Source: Amaranthus tricolor (lineage: Eukaryota > Streptophyta > Magnoliopsida > Caryophyllales > Amaranthaceae). From it: a stretch of DNA of 64,000 nucleotides. Positions 27,751-37,900 of the stretch are shown piece after piece. The notes under the pieces were generated by a model. The model was not told where the DNA came from. It was given only the letters and a program-made list of their open reading frames with translations, and made no database searches. Each line of letters opens with the position of its first letter. Positions within the stretch are counted from its first letter, which is position 1. The translations under genes were made by a program, and so were the position numbers. The DNA is taken from the NCBI RefSeq assembly GCF_026212465.1, contig NC_080056.1:25628239-25692238 (forward strand), in the 5' to 3' direction.

Positions 27751-28307
27751 GAAAACAATCTTTTGAAAGCTTTGAAGAGGATGAATGAAGATGACGGTTT
27801 TGATAAGAAAATCAGAAGAAGTTGATGTGAGGGAAACAGAAATGCACTTCTCTTTCTATTAAAGGGAATTAGTACAATGCATGTATACTAGCATTGAATT
27901 GATTTGACAATTCAAGAGGAATGCAAAAGATTTGTAATTGACCGGTTAGTGTGAATGCAATTGAACCAAATTCATGAACAATATTTTAATGCATGGACTT
28001 TTAAAATAAAATTTAGGCAAACAATTTTTATTTTTTTTTAAAAAAAATAATTAAATATCCTTTATTGATTAAAGGTATTTAATCGTAAATCCCATTTTAA
28101 TATAAAACAAATAATTTTCAAGATATTGAAATTAAATTTTCAATTCTCAAATTCATGCATAAACACACATATATTATCAATCAAACACATAAACATAATG
28201 TAATGCTCCCCCTTAACACATACTTAGTATTAAGTAACAATTTATGTTTAACAACTTAACTGATTTATTAAAAATACCGTCATTCTTCGTGATTACTCCC
28301 CCTTAAT
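27751..28307 (-). other. Spacer between pol and third ORF of element 1
   Basis: 557 bp, AT-rich, without a credible gene. Two more PPT-like tracts occur on the element strand (28205-28214 and 28296-28304, AAGGGGGAG type), the second just after the pol stop. It could be the leader of the third ORF. No clear promoter is recognised. Confidence 0.55.
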
Positions 28308-30590
28308 TCATGCAACATCATTTAGCATGCCAAGTTCCATACGTATATAGGCAAAACGTTCAGTACTCAAAGGTTTTGTAAATATATCCGCTAACTGATT
28401 TTCAGTAGGTATAAAGGATAAAGAAATGTTACCTTTTTCAGCATGATCCCTAATGAAATGGTGACGTACCTCAATGTGTTTAGTACGAGAATGTTGAACA
28501 GGATTCTTAGTAATACAAATAGCACTTGTATTATCACATTTTATTGGAATGCCTTTGAGATCAATTCCAAGATCTCGAAGTTGTTGAGCGATCCATAAAA
28601 TTTGAGAGCAACAAGCACCTGCGGCTATGTATTCAGCTTCAGCTGTAGATAAAGCAACTGAATTTTGCTTTTTAGAATACCATGAAATTAATGAATTTCC
28701 TAAGAATTGACACGATCCTGAAGTACTTTTTCTATCAACCTTGTATCCAGCATAATCAGCATCTGAAAAACCAATCAAACCAAAATTTCCACAACTAGGG
28801 TACCATAGACCGAAGTCTTTAGTCCCATTCAAATATCTAAAGATTCTCTTAACTGCTGTTAAGTGAGATTCTTTTGGGTTAGCTTGAAAACGAGCACATA
28901 AGCAGACACTAAACATAATGTCAGGACGACTAGCAGTTAAATACAATAAAGAACCAATCATACCTCTATAAGTCTTTTGATCAACGCTCTTACCATTAAG
29001 ATCTTGGTCTAGACTTAGCGTTGAACTCATAGGTGTATTAGCTTCTCTACATTGATCCATATTGTACTTCTTTAGCAAATCTCTAACATATTTACTTTGA
29101 CAAATAAATATGCCATCTTTCTTTTGCTTTATTTGAAGTCCAAGAAAGAATGTTAAGTCTCCCATCATGCTCATTTCAAATTCCTTGCACATAATCTCAG
29201 AAAATTCCTTGCACAAAGAATCATTAGTAGCTCCAAACAAAATATCATCAACATATACTTGAACAATAAGAATATCTTTTCCTTTCGTTTTAATGAAAAG
29301 TGTTTTATCAATTTTTCCTCGTTGAAATTCATTTTCAAGTAAATGCGAGCTAAATCTGTCATACCAAGCTCTTGGAGCTTGTTTCAAGCCATATAGCGCT
29401 TTGTTTAGTTTGAAAACATGATTAGGTGAATCAGATTTTTCAAAACCTGGAGGTTGTTTAACATACACTTCCTCTTGTAAATATCCATTTAAGAAAGCAC
29501 ATTTAACATCCATTTGATAAAGTTTAATATTCATATAAGAAGCAAAAGCAAGCATAATACGGATAGATTCTAACCTTGCAACTGGTGCAAAAGTTTCATC
29601 ATAATCTATACCTTCTTCTTGATTATATCCTTGAGCTACCAATCTTGCTTTATTCCTTACAATGTCTCCATCCTCATTGAGTTTATTGCGAAAGACCCAT
29701 CTAGTTCCAATAATAGTACGATCTAGAGGTCTTTCAACTAGATTCCAAACTTTGTTCCTTTCGAATTCATTCAATTCATTTTGCATAGCAATGATCCACT
29801 CTGGTTCTTTTAATGCTTCTTTAACATCCTTTGGTTCTATTAGAGAAACAAAAGCAGAAAATGCACATAAATTTTTAAGAGAGGATCGAGTTTGCGTACC
29901 TTTGTTTGGATTACTTATAATATTTTCTGGAGGATGTTGAGATGACATTCTAATTCTTCTTCGTAGTATGGATGGTGATGGTGTGTTTTCATTCAAAGAA
30001 TTTATACTTACTTCATTCGAGGAATTTTTAATTGGAGTATCTAAATCAGTATGTTCAGGAACTGTTTCAAGTTCTTGAGGTTGGGTCTCAAGATCAGACT
30101 GTGAGTCTTCAATGTTTACAATCAGTTTTCCTTTATCATCATCAAGACTTTGTATGGTATCCTGCATGTTATTCCTTTTAGTAGCACTAATATTATTATC
30201 CAGTTCATCATCACTCAAATCATCAAAGTGTTTATTAAGGTTTAACTCTTTAAATCCTTCACTTAATGTTCCATTCTCGGATTCATCAAAAACAACATGT
30301 ATACTTTCTTCAACTATACTTGTACGTTTGTTTAGCACTCTATAAGCTTTACTGTTCAAGGAGTATCCAAGGAATATACCTTCATCACTTCTAGCATCAA
30401 ATTTACCTAGATTATCTTTACCATTATTATGAATAAAACATTTACAACCAAATGGTCTAAGGTATGCTATATTCGGTTTTCTTCCTTTGAATAACTCATA
30501 AGGGGTTTTCTTAAGTATGGGTCTTATAAGGCATCTATTCAAGACATAATTAGCTGTGTTAACAGCCTCAGCCCAATAGTGTTTAGCTAA
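28308..30590 (-). CDS. pol: Pol, reverse transcriptase and RNase H part (element 1)
   Basis: The open frame follows directly after the in-frame stop that ends the integrase part and is in the same frame. It starts with the end of the integrase region ([16 protein letters not shown] and [12 protein letters not shown]). The RT domain follows: [51 protein letters not shown] and the catalytic YVDD. RNase H has [20 protein letters not shown] and a [12 protein letters not shown] tail. It would copy genomic RNA into DNA in cytoplasmic virus-like particles. All catalytic motifs look intact. Because it lies downstream of a stop, this copy would need readthrough or help in trans. Confidence 0.95.
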   Translation of the reverse strand, partial: LAKHYWAEAVNTANYVLNRCLIRPILKKTPYELFKGRKPNIAYLRPFGCKCFIHNNGKDNLGKFDARSDEGIFLGYSLNSKAYRVLNKRTSIVEESIHVVFDESENGTLSEGFKELNLNKHFDDLSDDELDNNISATKRNNMQDTIQSLDDDKGKLIVNIEDSQSDLETQPQELETVPEHTDLDTPIKNSSNEVSINSLNENTPSPSILRRRIRMSSQHPPENIISNPNKGTQTRSSLKNLCAFSAFVSLIEPKDVKEALKEPEWIIAMQNELNEFERNKVWNLVERPLDRTIIGTRWVFRNKLNEDGDIVRNKARLVAQGYNQEEGIDYDETFAPVARLESIRIMLAFASYMNIKLYQMDVKCAFLNGYLQEEVYVKQPPGFEKSDSPNHVFKLNKALYGLKQAPRAWYDRFSSHLLENEFQRGKIDKTLFIKTKGKDILIVQVYVDDILFGATNDSLCKEFSEIMCKEFEMSMMGDLTFFLGLQIKQKKDGIFICQSKYVRDLLKKYNMDQCREANTPMSSTLSLDQDLNGKSVDQKTYRGMIGSLLYLTASRPDIMFSVCLCARFQANPKESHLTAVKRIFRYLNGTKDFGLWYPSCGNFGLIGFSDADYAGYKVDRKSTSGSCQFLGNSLISWYSKKQNSVALSTAEAEYIAAGACCSQILWIAQQLRDLGIDLKGIPIKCDNTSAICITKNPVQHSRTKHIEVRHHFIRDHAEKGNISLSFIPTENQLADIFTKPLSTERFAYIRMELGMLNDVA

Positions 30591-31547
30591 TCAATTTTCA
30601 ATAAGCATCGTTCTAGCCATCTCTTCTAAGGTTCGATTTTTCCTTTCAACCACACCGTTTTGTTGGGGTGTCCTAGGAGCTGAAAAGTTATGGGTTATTC
30701 CATATTTTTCACAAAAGGAGTCAAAGCCTAATTGATCAAACTCTCTCCCATGGTCACTTCTAATCAAAACTATTGGAAGGTTCAGTTGAGTCTGCATCTC
30801 TTTACAACGTCTTGAGAACGGTTTCAAGGCTTCACTTTTATCCTTCAAAAAATCAACCCACGTAAATCTAGAATAATCATCAACTGTAACTAAGATGTAA
30901 GATTTACCTCTTATGCTCCGCACACGCATTGGTCCACATAAATCAATATGTAAGAGCTCACATGGTCTAGATGTACTTACCATTTTCTTCGGTTTGAATG
31001 AACTTCTTACTTGTTTACCTTTAATGCATGCGTCACAAGCAGGACTTTGTTTATAGTCAAGAGCTGGAAGTCCCTTAACTAAATCTTTACTTACCAACTC
31101 ATGCATGGTGTGAGTATTAATATGACCAAGACGTCTATGCCATAGATTTGGATTATCCGTAATAGCTTTCAAACACTTAAAATTCTCAGCTGCAATTTCG
31201 TTAGTATGCAAAGCATAAACATTATCATGTCTAAGGGCAGTAATGAAAGTATCACCGGTATTAGGATTTTTAACAATACATTTTTCTTTATCAAATATCA
31301 CTTCATTACCTTTATCACATAGTTGAGACACACTTAGCAAATTAAATTTTAGACCTTCAACTAAATAAACATTGTCAATAGTTTTAGATGGATTCTTACC
31401 GATTTTACCAATGCCTAAAATTTTGCATTTACCTTTATCTCCTAAGGTGATCGAGTCATTGCATTTTTCTTTTATTTCAGAAAATAAAGAACTTTTACCA
31501 CTCATATGTCTCGAGCATCCACTATCTAAAATCCATTTCTGTTTATC
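30591..31547 (-). pseudogene. pol: Pol, protease and integrase part, ended by a premature stop (element 1)
   Basis: The frame opens after a TAG at 31548-31550. Aspartic protease begins at once with WILDSGCSRHMSG (catalytic DSG), upstream of the first Met at 31505, so an ATG start there would lose the active site. Integrase follows with the zinc-binding HHCC set (WHRRLGH to CDACIKGKQ) and the catalytic D-D-E: HIDLCGPM, RSDHGREF and QQNGVVERKNRT. A TGA at 30591-30593 then interrupts the conserved stretch between RTMLIEN and LAKHYWAEA. The second Sirevirus has a sense codon at this place, so I infer a nonsense mutation. Gag ends at 31613 in another frame, so pol expression needs frameshifting, splicing or reinitiation. 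Confidence 0.9.
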
Positions 31548-31612
31548 CTACAAAACAAAAAAAATAACCTTTCTCAACCTAACTAGACTATTCAAGTGAC
31601 AAATTTGGGATC

Positions 31613-33370
31613 TTAATTAGGATAGACCATGTTAGGTGGTCTTGTTCCTTTAGGAACCCATATTTGTTTTATCTGTCCACGTAATTCATAAGGAAAGGAA
31701 TTTTCAATGATATGCTTGTCTTTACGTCTGTATGGACATGCAATTCTAATGTGTCCCTTTTTGCAACAAAAGGTGCAAGTAGGTGTACGTTTAGATTTGT
31801 ATACACTTTTAACAAATGTGGTATTTTTCTTATAATTATATGAAACATTGTTATAACCTATACCACGTTTATCATTAGATGGTTTTTGACTCGTAAGCAT
31901 TTTTGTGAATTTTGATTCGGATTCATTAAGCTTGGTTAATGCTTGTAGATTTTTCTCAGACTCTTGCTTCAAAGCTTTGAGTCTGGCTTCAAGTTCATTG
32001 TTCTCATTCTTAAGGTCAATAAGCTGCTTGGTCTGGTTGAGGTTCTGTTGTTTCAAGACTTTGACAGTCTTTTCAAGTTTAATTATTTCAACCCTTTGCG
32101 ATTCGTTTTTAGTCAAGATTTGTTCACAACCTTCAGCATAATGACGTACCCTATTCTCTAAGGTATCTTTCTCATCTTTTAAGATCTTTTCTATTTGAAA
32201 CATGTTAAGAAGTGTTGTAATTAATTCATCCTTGGTGCAAGTGTTAAGAAAGGCACGTACCTCTTCATGGTTTTGATCTATATCATCATTTTCATCATTA
32301 TTAGCCATAAGACATACATGAGCTTGTCCATCTTCACTTTCAGATTCGGATGATACTTCAGAATCACTCCAAGTTGCAACCATCGCTTGTTTCTTCTTGT
32401 TTTTCTTGTATGATTCTCTTTTCTTCTTGGGGCACTCTTTGACAAGATGTTCTGTAGATCCACACTCAAAACAAGCAAGTTTGTTAGTCTTAAAATTTGA
32501 TTTAGAGTTAGAAGACTTACCTTTATTTCTGGATTTGAATTTCTTAAATTTCTTTCGCATCTTCATAATTCCTTCAAGACCTTTAGTGATCAGTGCAAAT
32601 GGATCTTCTTCATCATCGCTTTCTTCATCATCACTTGCAGATTCATGATGATTCTTAGCTTTTAAAGCAAGATTTTTCATAGAAGGTATTACATCATTTT
32701 CTCCATCATCATGTAGGGTAAGTTCATGTGTTGTGAGTTTTCCAAGGAGGTCGTCAAGGGATAGAACTCTCAGGTCTTGAGCTTCCTCAATGGCGGTGAC
32801 TTTTGGACCCCATTTGGATCTTGGAAGACATCTCAAGATCTTCTGAACTTTTTCTGCATTAGTAAATGTTTTACCAAGAGAATTCAAACTGTTAGTAATC
32901 AAAGTAAAACGTGTAAACATTTCATTTATATTCTCATCCTTTTTCATCTTGAACATTTCGTATTGATGCATAAGGATGTTGATCTTTGTTTCCTTCACTT
33001 GACTTGTTCCTTCGTATGTCACAACCAGCTTATCCCATATCTCTTTAGCACTTGTACATGAAGAAACACGATTAAACTCAGTACCATTCAAAGCACAACA
33101 TAATTGATTCATTGCCCTATAGTTTTTGGAAACCCATTCCAAATCTGTTTGTGAATATTCAGATTCGGACTTTTGTACATCATTTCCTTGAGCGTCCTTT
33201 TTCATGGGTACCTTAGGTCCTTTAGTTATGATCTCCCAAAGTTCCATATCTTGATCAATCACAAACATTTTCATCAAGGTTTTCCAATGTGAGAAATTTG
33301 TACCGCAAAACAGTGGTGGTCTTGAACACGAACGTCCTTGTGCGAACAACCCTTCTCCTATTTGATCCAT
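31613..33370 (-). CDS. gag: Gag nucleocapsid polyprotein (element 1)
   Basis: About 585 codons from the ATG at 33368-33370 (MDQIGEGLF). The frame is open one codon further upstream, but that codon is GTG. The N-terminal half is the retrotransposon capsid domain (WKTLMKMF, YEMFKMKKDENINEMFTRF, LPRSKWGPKVTAIEEA). Two CCHC zinc knuckles follow, CFECGSTEHLVKEC and CTFCCKKGHIRIAC, separated by a Glu/Lys-rich coiled-coil region of about 200 residues. The AMVATWSDSE segment after the first knuckle is typical of Sireviruses. It packages genomic RNA in particles. The leader between the LTR and the ATG is only 46 bases. The frame is intact. Confidence 0.95.
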   Translation of the reverse strand: MDQIGEGLFAQGRSCSRPPLFCGTNFSHWKTLMKMFVIDQDMELWEIITKGPKVPMKKDAQGNDVQKSESEYSQTDLEWVSKNYRAMNQLCCALNGTEFNRVSSCTSAKEIWDKLVVTYEGTSQVKETKINILMHQYEMFKMKKDENINEMFTRFTLITNSLNSLGKTFTNAEKVQKILRCLPRSKWGPKVTAIEEAQDLRVLSLDDLLGKLTTHELTLHDDGENDVIPSMKNLALKAKNHHESASDDEESDDEEDPFALITKGLEGIMKMRKKFKKFKSRNKGKSSNSKSNFKTNKLACFECGSTEHLVKECPKKKRESYKKNKKKQAMVATWSDSEVSSESESEDGQAHVCLMANNDENDDIDQNHEEVRAFLNTCTKDELITTLLNMFQIEKILKDEKDTLENRVRHYAEGCEQILTKNESQRVEIIKLEKTVKVLKQQNLNQTKQLIDLKNENNELEARLKALKQESEKNLQALTKLNESESKFTKMLTSQKPSNDKRGIGYNNVSYNYKKNTTFVKSVYKSKRTPTCTFCCKKGHIRIACPYRRKDKHIIENSFPYELRGQIKQIWVPKGTRPPNMVYPN

Positions 33371-33400
33371 CACAAGATATTACTCTTTTTATGTGACACT

Positions 33401-33414
33401 AGGCTCTGATACCA
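33401..33414 (-). promoter_or_regulatory. Primer-binding site, initiator tRNA-Met (element 1)
   Basis: On the element strand TGGTATCAGAGCCT starts three bases after the 5' LTR. It is the standard plant copia primer-binding site, complementary to the 3' end of initiator tRNA-Met, and primes minus-strand DNA synthesis. Confidence 0.95.
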
Positions 33415-33416
33415 AA

Positions 33417-34947
33417 TGAAAGTTAATAGGAGGTTGAATACTCTCTAGAGGGGGGGGGGGGGGTGAATAGAGAGTATGGGCTTTTAAAAATTTCGGTCAG
33501 AATGTTTTCTCAAGAGTTTGAGGGAGTCTGTCAAAACTAGTTTCTGGAACAGTTTTATGCAATTCGTAAACAATAACGTATGTGCGGAAGATAAACTATA
33601 AAGTATAACACACGATATGTTAACGAGGTTCGGTTCTCAACAACCTACTCCCCGCCTATGGGTTCTCTTCCAACCCGTAGGATTTAAACGCCTTTTATTA
33701 ATCCGACTTTAATACAACCAAGAAGATCTCACTATCTCCTCTCACCACGTTCTTCCCCTTGAAGAACCGTATTACAAGTCTCTTTAATAAAAGCAAAATC
33801 CCAAATCTCACAATAGAGATTCACAAGTTGAACACTTTAAAAAGTATTCTCAATTAGGCGTATTGATTTTAATCTAACTCTTTTAAACTCTAAAGTCCTA
33901 TTACAATTGTAAGAGTTAGATGAACTAAGGATTACAACACTTAGAAAATTTCTCAAAAGCTTAAGTCAAGAGAGAAAGAATAAGAATAGGAGCGTAGGTA
34001 TATCCTCAATTCTGGAATGAAGCCTCATATATATAGTGTTACGCCTCAACACTTTTAGTAAAAACAAGAAGGCTCCTTGTCCGTTAATTTTTGATGACTT
34101 GGTCAATCTGCGCCTGTCTCAAGATCTTGAACTATATCTTCAAACTGACGTGTACTGACAGCTAAAATAATTTCGTCATTGTGTGCTGTAATTTGTCTTT
34201 AATATCCAATGCTAAGCTGCCACGTTAGTACTTAAACAAGATATTGAACACTTAAGCACAAACCAGAAATCATCAATAATCAAAACCAAATTAATTTTTT
34301 CAAATTAATTTCTATATTTGAGATAGCCGTAAATAGTCATTTCTATTTTTAGTATTAATTCAAATAAAATCATATTAATAGAAAATACTATTGTTAGCAT
34401 ATTGAATACTTCATCAACAAATATATCCGCATAGATAATAAGTAAAATTCATGTACTTGGATTATATTTATTTACCAAATTAAATCAATCAAATATTTAA
34501 AAACAATTTTAAATATTCAAACGTTTATTATTGAAACGTGTAATAAACCTTTATCCTTAATTTCGAATAACAGCAAGAATAATTTCAATGGACCTTAACC
34601 TATTAAAATATTTCAAATATAATTTTAAGGAACCTTAACCTATTAAAATATTTCAAATGTTATTACGAAATTAATCAGGTTATGAATATAATAATCCTTC
34701 AAGACTTTGAAACTTATCTCAAGTCTTAAAATCAACTTAAGCTCTTAAATCATAATTCAGCGTTTTAGAACTTAAATGCATATAACATTTATCAAACATA
34801 TAACAAATATGATTTTGGATTTACTTAAACTTTAAGATAATATGTGTTTTGAATTATCATCATTAAATTTAATTCATTTTATCATTATTAAAGAGAATTG
34901 AGTCTTCAATTCCCCTTTTAACATTATATAAGAGAATTGAGTCTTCA
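33417..34947 (-). repeat. 5' LTR of element 1
   Basis: 1,531 bp, matching 24105-25629 except for about four substitutions (for example 33421 A versus 24109 C, and 33441 C versus 24129 A) and a G-run of 14 instead of 8 (33450-33463). A TATATATA core promoter-like run lies near 34026-34035 on the element strand. Transcription of gag-pol would start within this LTR. Confidence 0.95.
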
Positions 34948-34952
34948 ACAAT
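34948..34952. other. Target site duplication, right copy (ACAAT)
   Basis: Repeats 24100-24104 and directly follows the LTR end, as expected for staggered cutting by copia integrase. Confidence 0.95.
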
Positions 34953-37900
34953 AATATATACAGAATAGTGTTGCGTGCCAAGTTTCGTGCAAAACAAACC
35001 AACTTTAACTTTATGCGCAAAAGTGCTAAAAATACTTTAAAACTCTTAAAATCGCAACTTAACACGTAATTTCTAGCCTTTGACTATGATTTTCAATTCT
35101 AACCACTTAAACACAATAATATATACCAAATAGTTTTGTGTGCCAAGTTCCGTGCAAAACAAACCAAGTTTGCTACTTTATGCGAAAAACGCCAAAAACG
35201 CTTAAAAACCCTTAAAATCGCAATTTAACACGTAATTTCTAGCATATGAGTATGATTTGCAATTCTAACCACTTCAACACAATAATACATACCAAATAAT
35301 GTTGTGTGCCAAGTTTCGTGCAAAACAAACCATGTTTGAGCTACATTATGCACAAAAGATCCAAAAACGCTTAAAAACCTATAAAATCGCAACTTAATAA
35401 GTAATTTCTAGCATATGAGTATGATTTTAAATTGTAACCACTTCAACACAATAATATATACCAAATAGTGTTGTGTGCCAAGTTTCGTGCAAAACAAACC
35501 AAGTTTTGGCTACTTTATGCGCAAAAGTGCCGAAAATGCTAAAAAACCCTTAAAATCGCAACTTAACACGTAATTTCTAGCATATGAGAATGATTTTAAA
35601 TTCTAACCACTTCAACACAATAATATATACAGAATAGTGTTGCGTGCCAAGTTTCGTGCAAAACAAACCAAGTTTGAGCTACTTTATTCGCAAAAGTGCT
35701 AAAAATGCTTAAAAACCCTTAAAATCGCAACTTAAGACGTAATTTCTAGCATTTGACTATGATTTTCAATTCTAACCACTTAAACACAATAATATATACC
35801 AAATAGTTTTGTGTGCCAAGTTCCGTGCAAAACAAACCAAGTTTGCTACTTTATGCGAAAAACGCCAAAAACGCTTAAAAACCCTTAAAATCGTAATTTA
35901 ACGCGTAATTTCTAGCATATGAGTATGATTTGCAATTCTAACCACTTCAACACAATAATACATACCAAATAATATTGTGTGCCAAGATTCGTGCAAAACA
36001 AACCATGTTTGAGCTACTTTATGCACAAAAGATCCAAAAACGCTTAAAAACCTATAAAATCGCAACTTAATAAGTAATTTCTAGCATATGAGTATGATTT
36101 TAAATTCTAACCACTTCAACACAATAATATATACCAAATAGTGTTGTGTGCAAAGTTTCGTGCAAAACAAACCAAGTTTTGGCTACTTTATGCGCAAAAG
36201 TGACGAAAATGCTAAAAAACCCTTAAAATCGCAACTTAACACGTAATTTCTAGCATATGACTATGATTTTCAATTCTAACCACTTCAACACAATAATATA
36301 TATTATATAGAGTTGTGTGCCAAGTTTCATGCAAAACAAACCAAGTTTCAGCTACTTTATGCGCAAAAAAGCCAAAAACACTTAAAAACCCATAAAATCG
36401 CAACTTAACACGTAATTTCTAGCATATGAGTATGATTTTCAATTCTAACCACTTCAACACAATAATATATACAGAATAGTGTTGCGTGCCAAGTTTCGTG
36501 CAAAACAAACCAAGTTTGGGCTACTTTATGCGCAAAAGTGCTAAAAATGCTTAAAAACCCTTAAAATCGCAACTTAAGACGTAATTTCTAGCATTTGACT
36601 ATGATTTTCAATTCTAACCACTGAAACACAATAATATATACCAAATAGTTTTGTGTGCCAAGTTCCGTGCAAAACAAACCAAGTTTTCTACTTTATGCGC
36701 AAAACGCCAAAAACGCTTAAAAACCCTTAAAATCGCAATTTAACACGTAATTTCTAGCATATGAGTATGATTTTAAAATCTAACCACTTCAACACAATAA
36801 TACATACCAAATAGTGTTGTGTCCCAAGTTTCGTACAAAACAAACCATGTTCGAGCTACTTTATGCGCAAAAACGCCAAAAACACTTAAAAACCCATAAA
36901 ATCGCAACTTAACACGTAATTTCTAGCATATGAGTATGATTTTCGATTCTAACCACTTCCACACAATAATATATATTAAATAGAGTTGTGTGCCAAGTTT
37001 CGTGCAAAACAAACCAAGTTTGAGCTACTTTATGCGCAAAAGTGCTAAAAATGATTAAAAACCCTTAAAATCGCAACTTACGACGTAATTTCTAGCATTT
37101 GACTATGATTTTCAATTCTAACCACTTAAACACAATAATATATACCAAATAGTTTTGTGTGCCAAGTTCTGTGCAAAACAAACCAAGTTTGCTAATTTAT
37201 GCGCAAAACGCAAAAAACGCTTAAAAACCCTTAAAATCGCAATTTAACACGTAATTTCTAGCATATGAGTATGATTTTCTATTCTAACCACTTCAACACA
37301 ATAATATATACCAAATAGTGTTGTGTCCCATGTTTCGTAAAAAAAAAACCAAGTTTGGGCTACTTTTTGCGCCAAAACGCTAAAAACACTTAAAAACCCA
37401 TAAAATCCCAACTTAACACGTAATTTCTAGCATATGAGTATGATTTTCAATTCTAACCACTTCAACAAAATAATATATACCAAATAGTGTTGCATGCCAA
37501 GTTTCGTGCAAAACAAACCAAGTTTGAGCTACTTTATGCGCAAAAGTACTAAAAATGCTTTAAAACCCTTAAAATCGCAACTTAACACGTAATTTCTAGC
37601 ATATGACTATGATTTTCAATTCTAACCACTTCAACACAATAATATATATTATATAGAGTTGTGTGTCTAGTTTCGTGCAAAACAAACCAAGTTTCAGCTA
37701 CTTTATGCGCAAAAATGCCAAAAACACTTAAAAACCCATAAAATCGCAACTTAACACGTAATTTCTAGCATATGAGTATGATTTTCAATTCTAACCACTT
37801 CAACACAATAATATATACAGAAAAGTGTTGCGTGCCAAGTTTCGTGCAAAACAAACCAAGTTTGAGCTACTTTATGCGCAAAAGTGCTTAAAATGTTTTA

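Larger units (their letters stand above)
24105..34947 (-). mobile_element. Complete Sirevirus-type Ty1/copia retrotransposon (element 1)
   Basis: The 10,843-bp element is read on the minus strand: 5' LTR (33417-34947), primer-binding site, gag, protease-integrase, RT-RNase H, third ORF, polypurine tract, 3' LTR (24105-25629). Integrase before RT defines copia. The long gag with two zinc knuckles, LTRs of about 1.5 kb, a large ORF after pol and repeated PPT-like motifs are Sirevirus traits. The LTRs differ by about four substitutions plus a G-run length change (8 versus 14), so insertion was recent. One in-frame stop in pol (30591-30593) probably makes this copy dependent on proteins from other copies. 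Confidence 0.96.
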
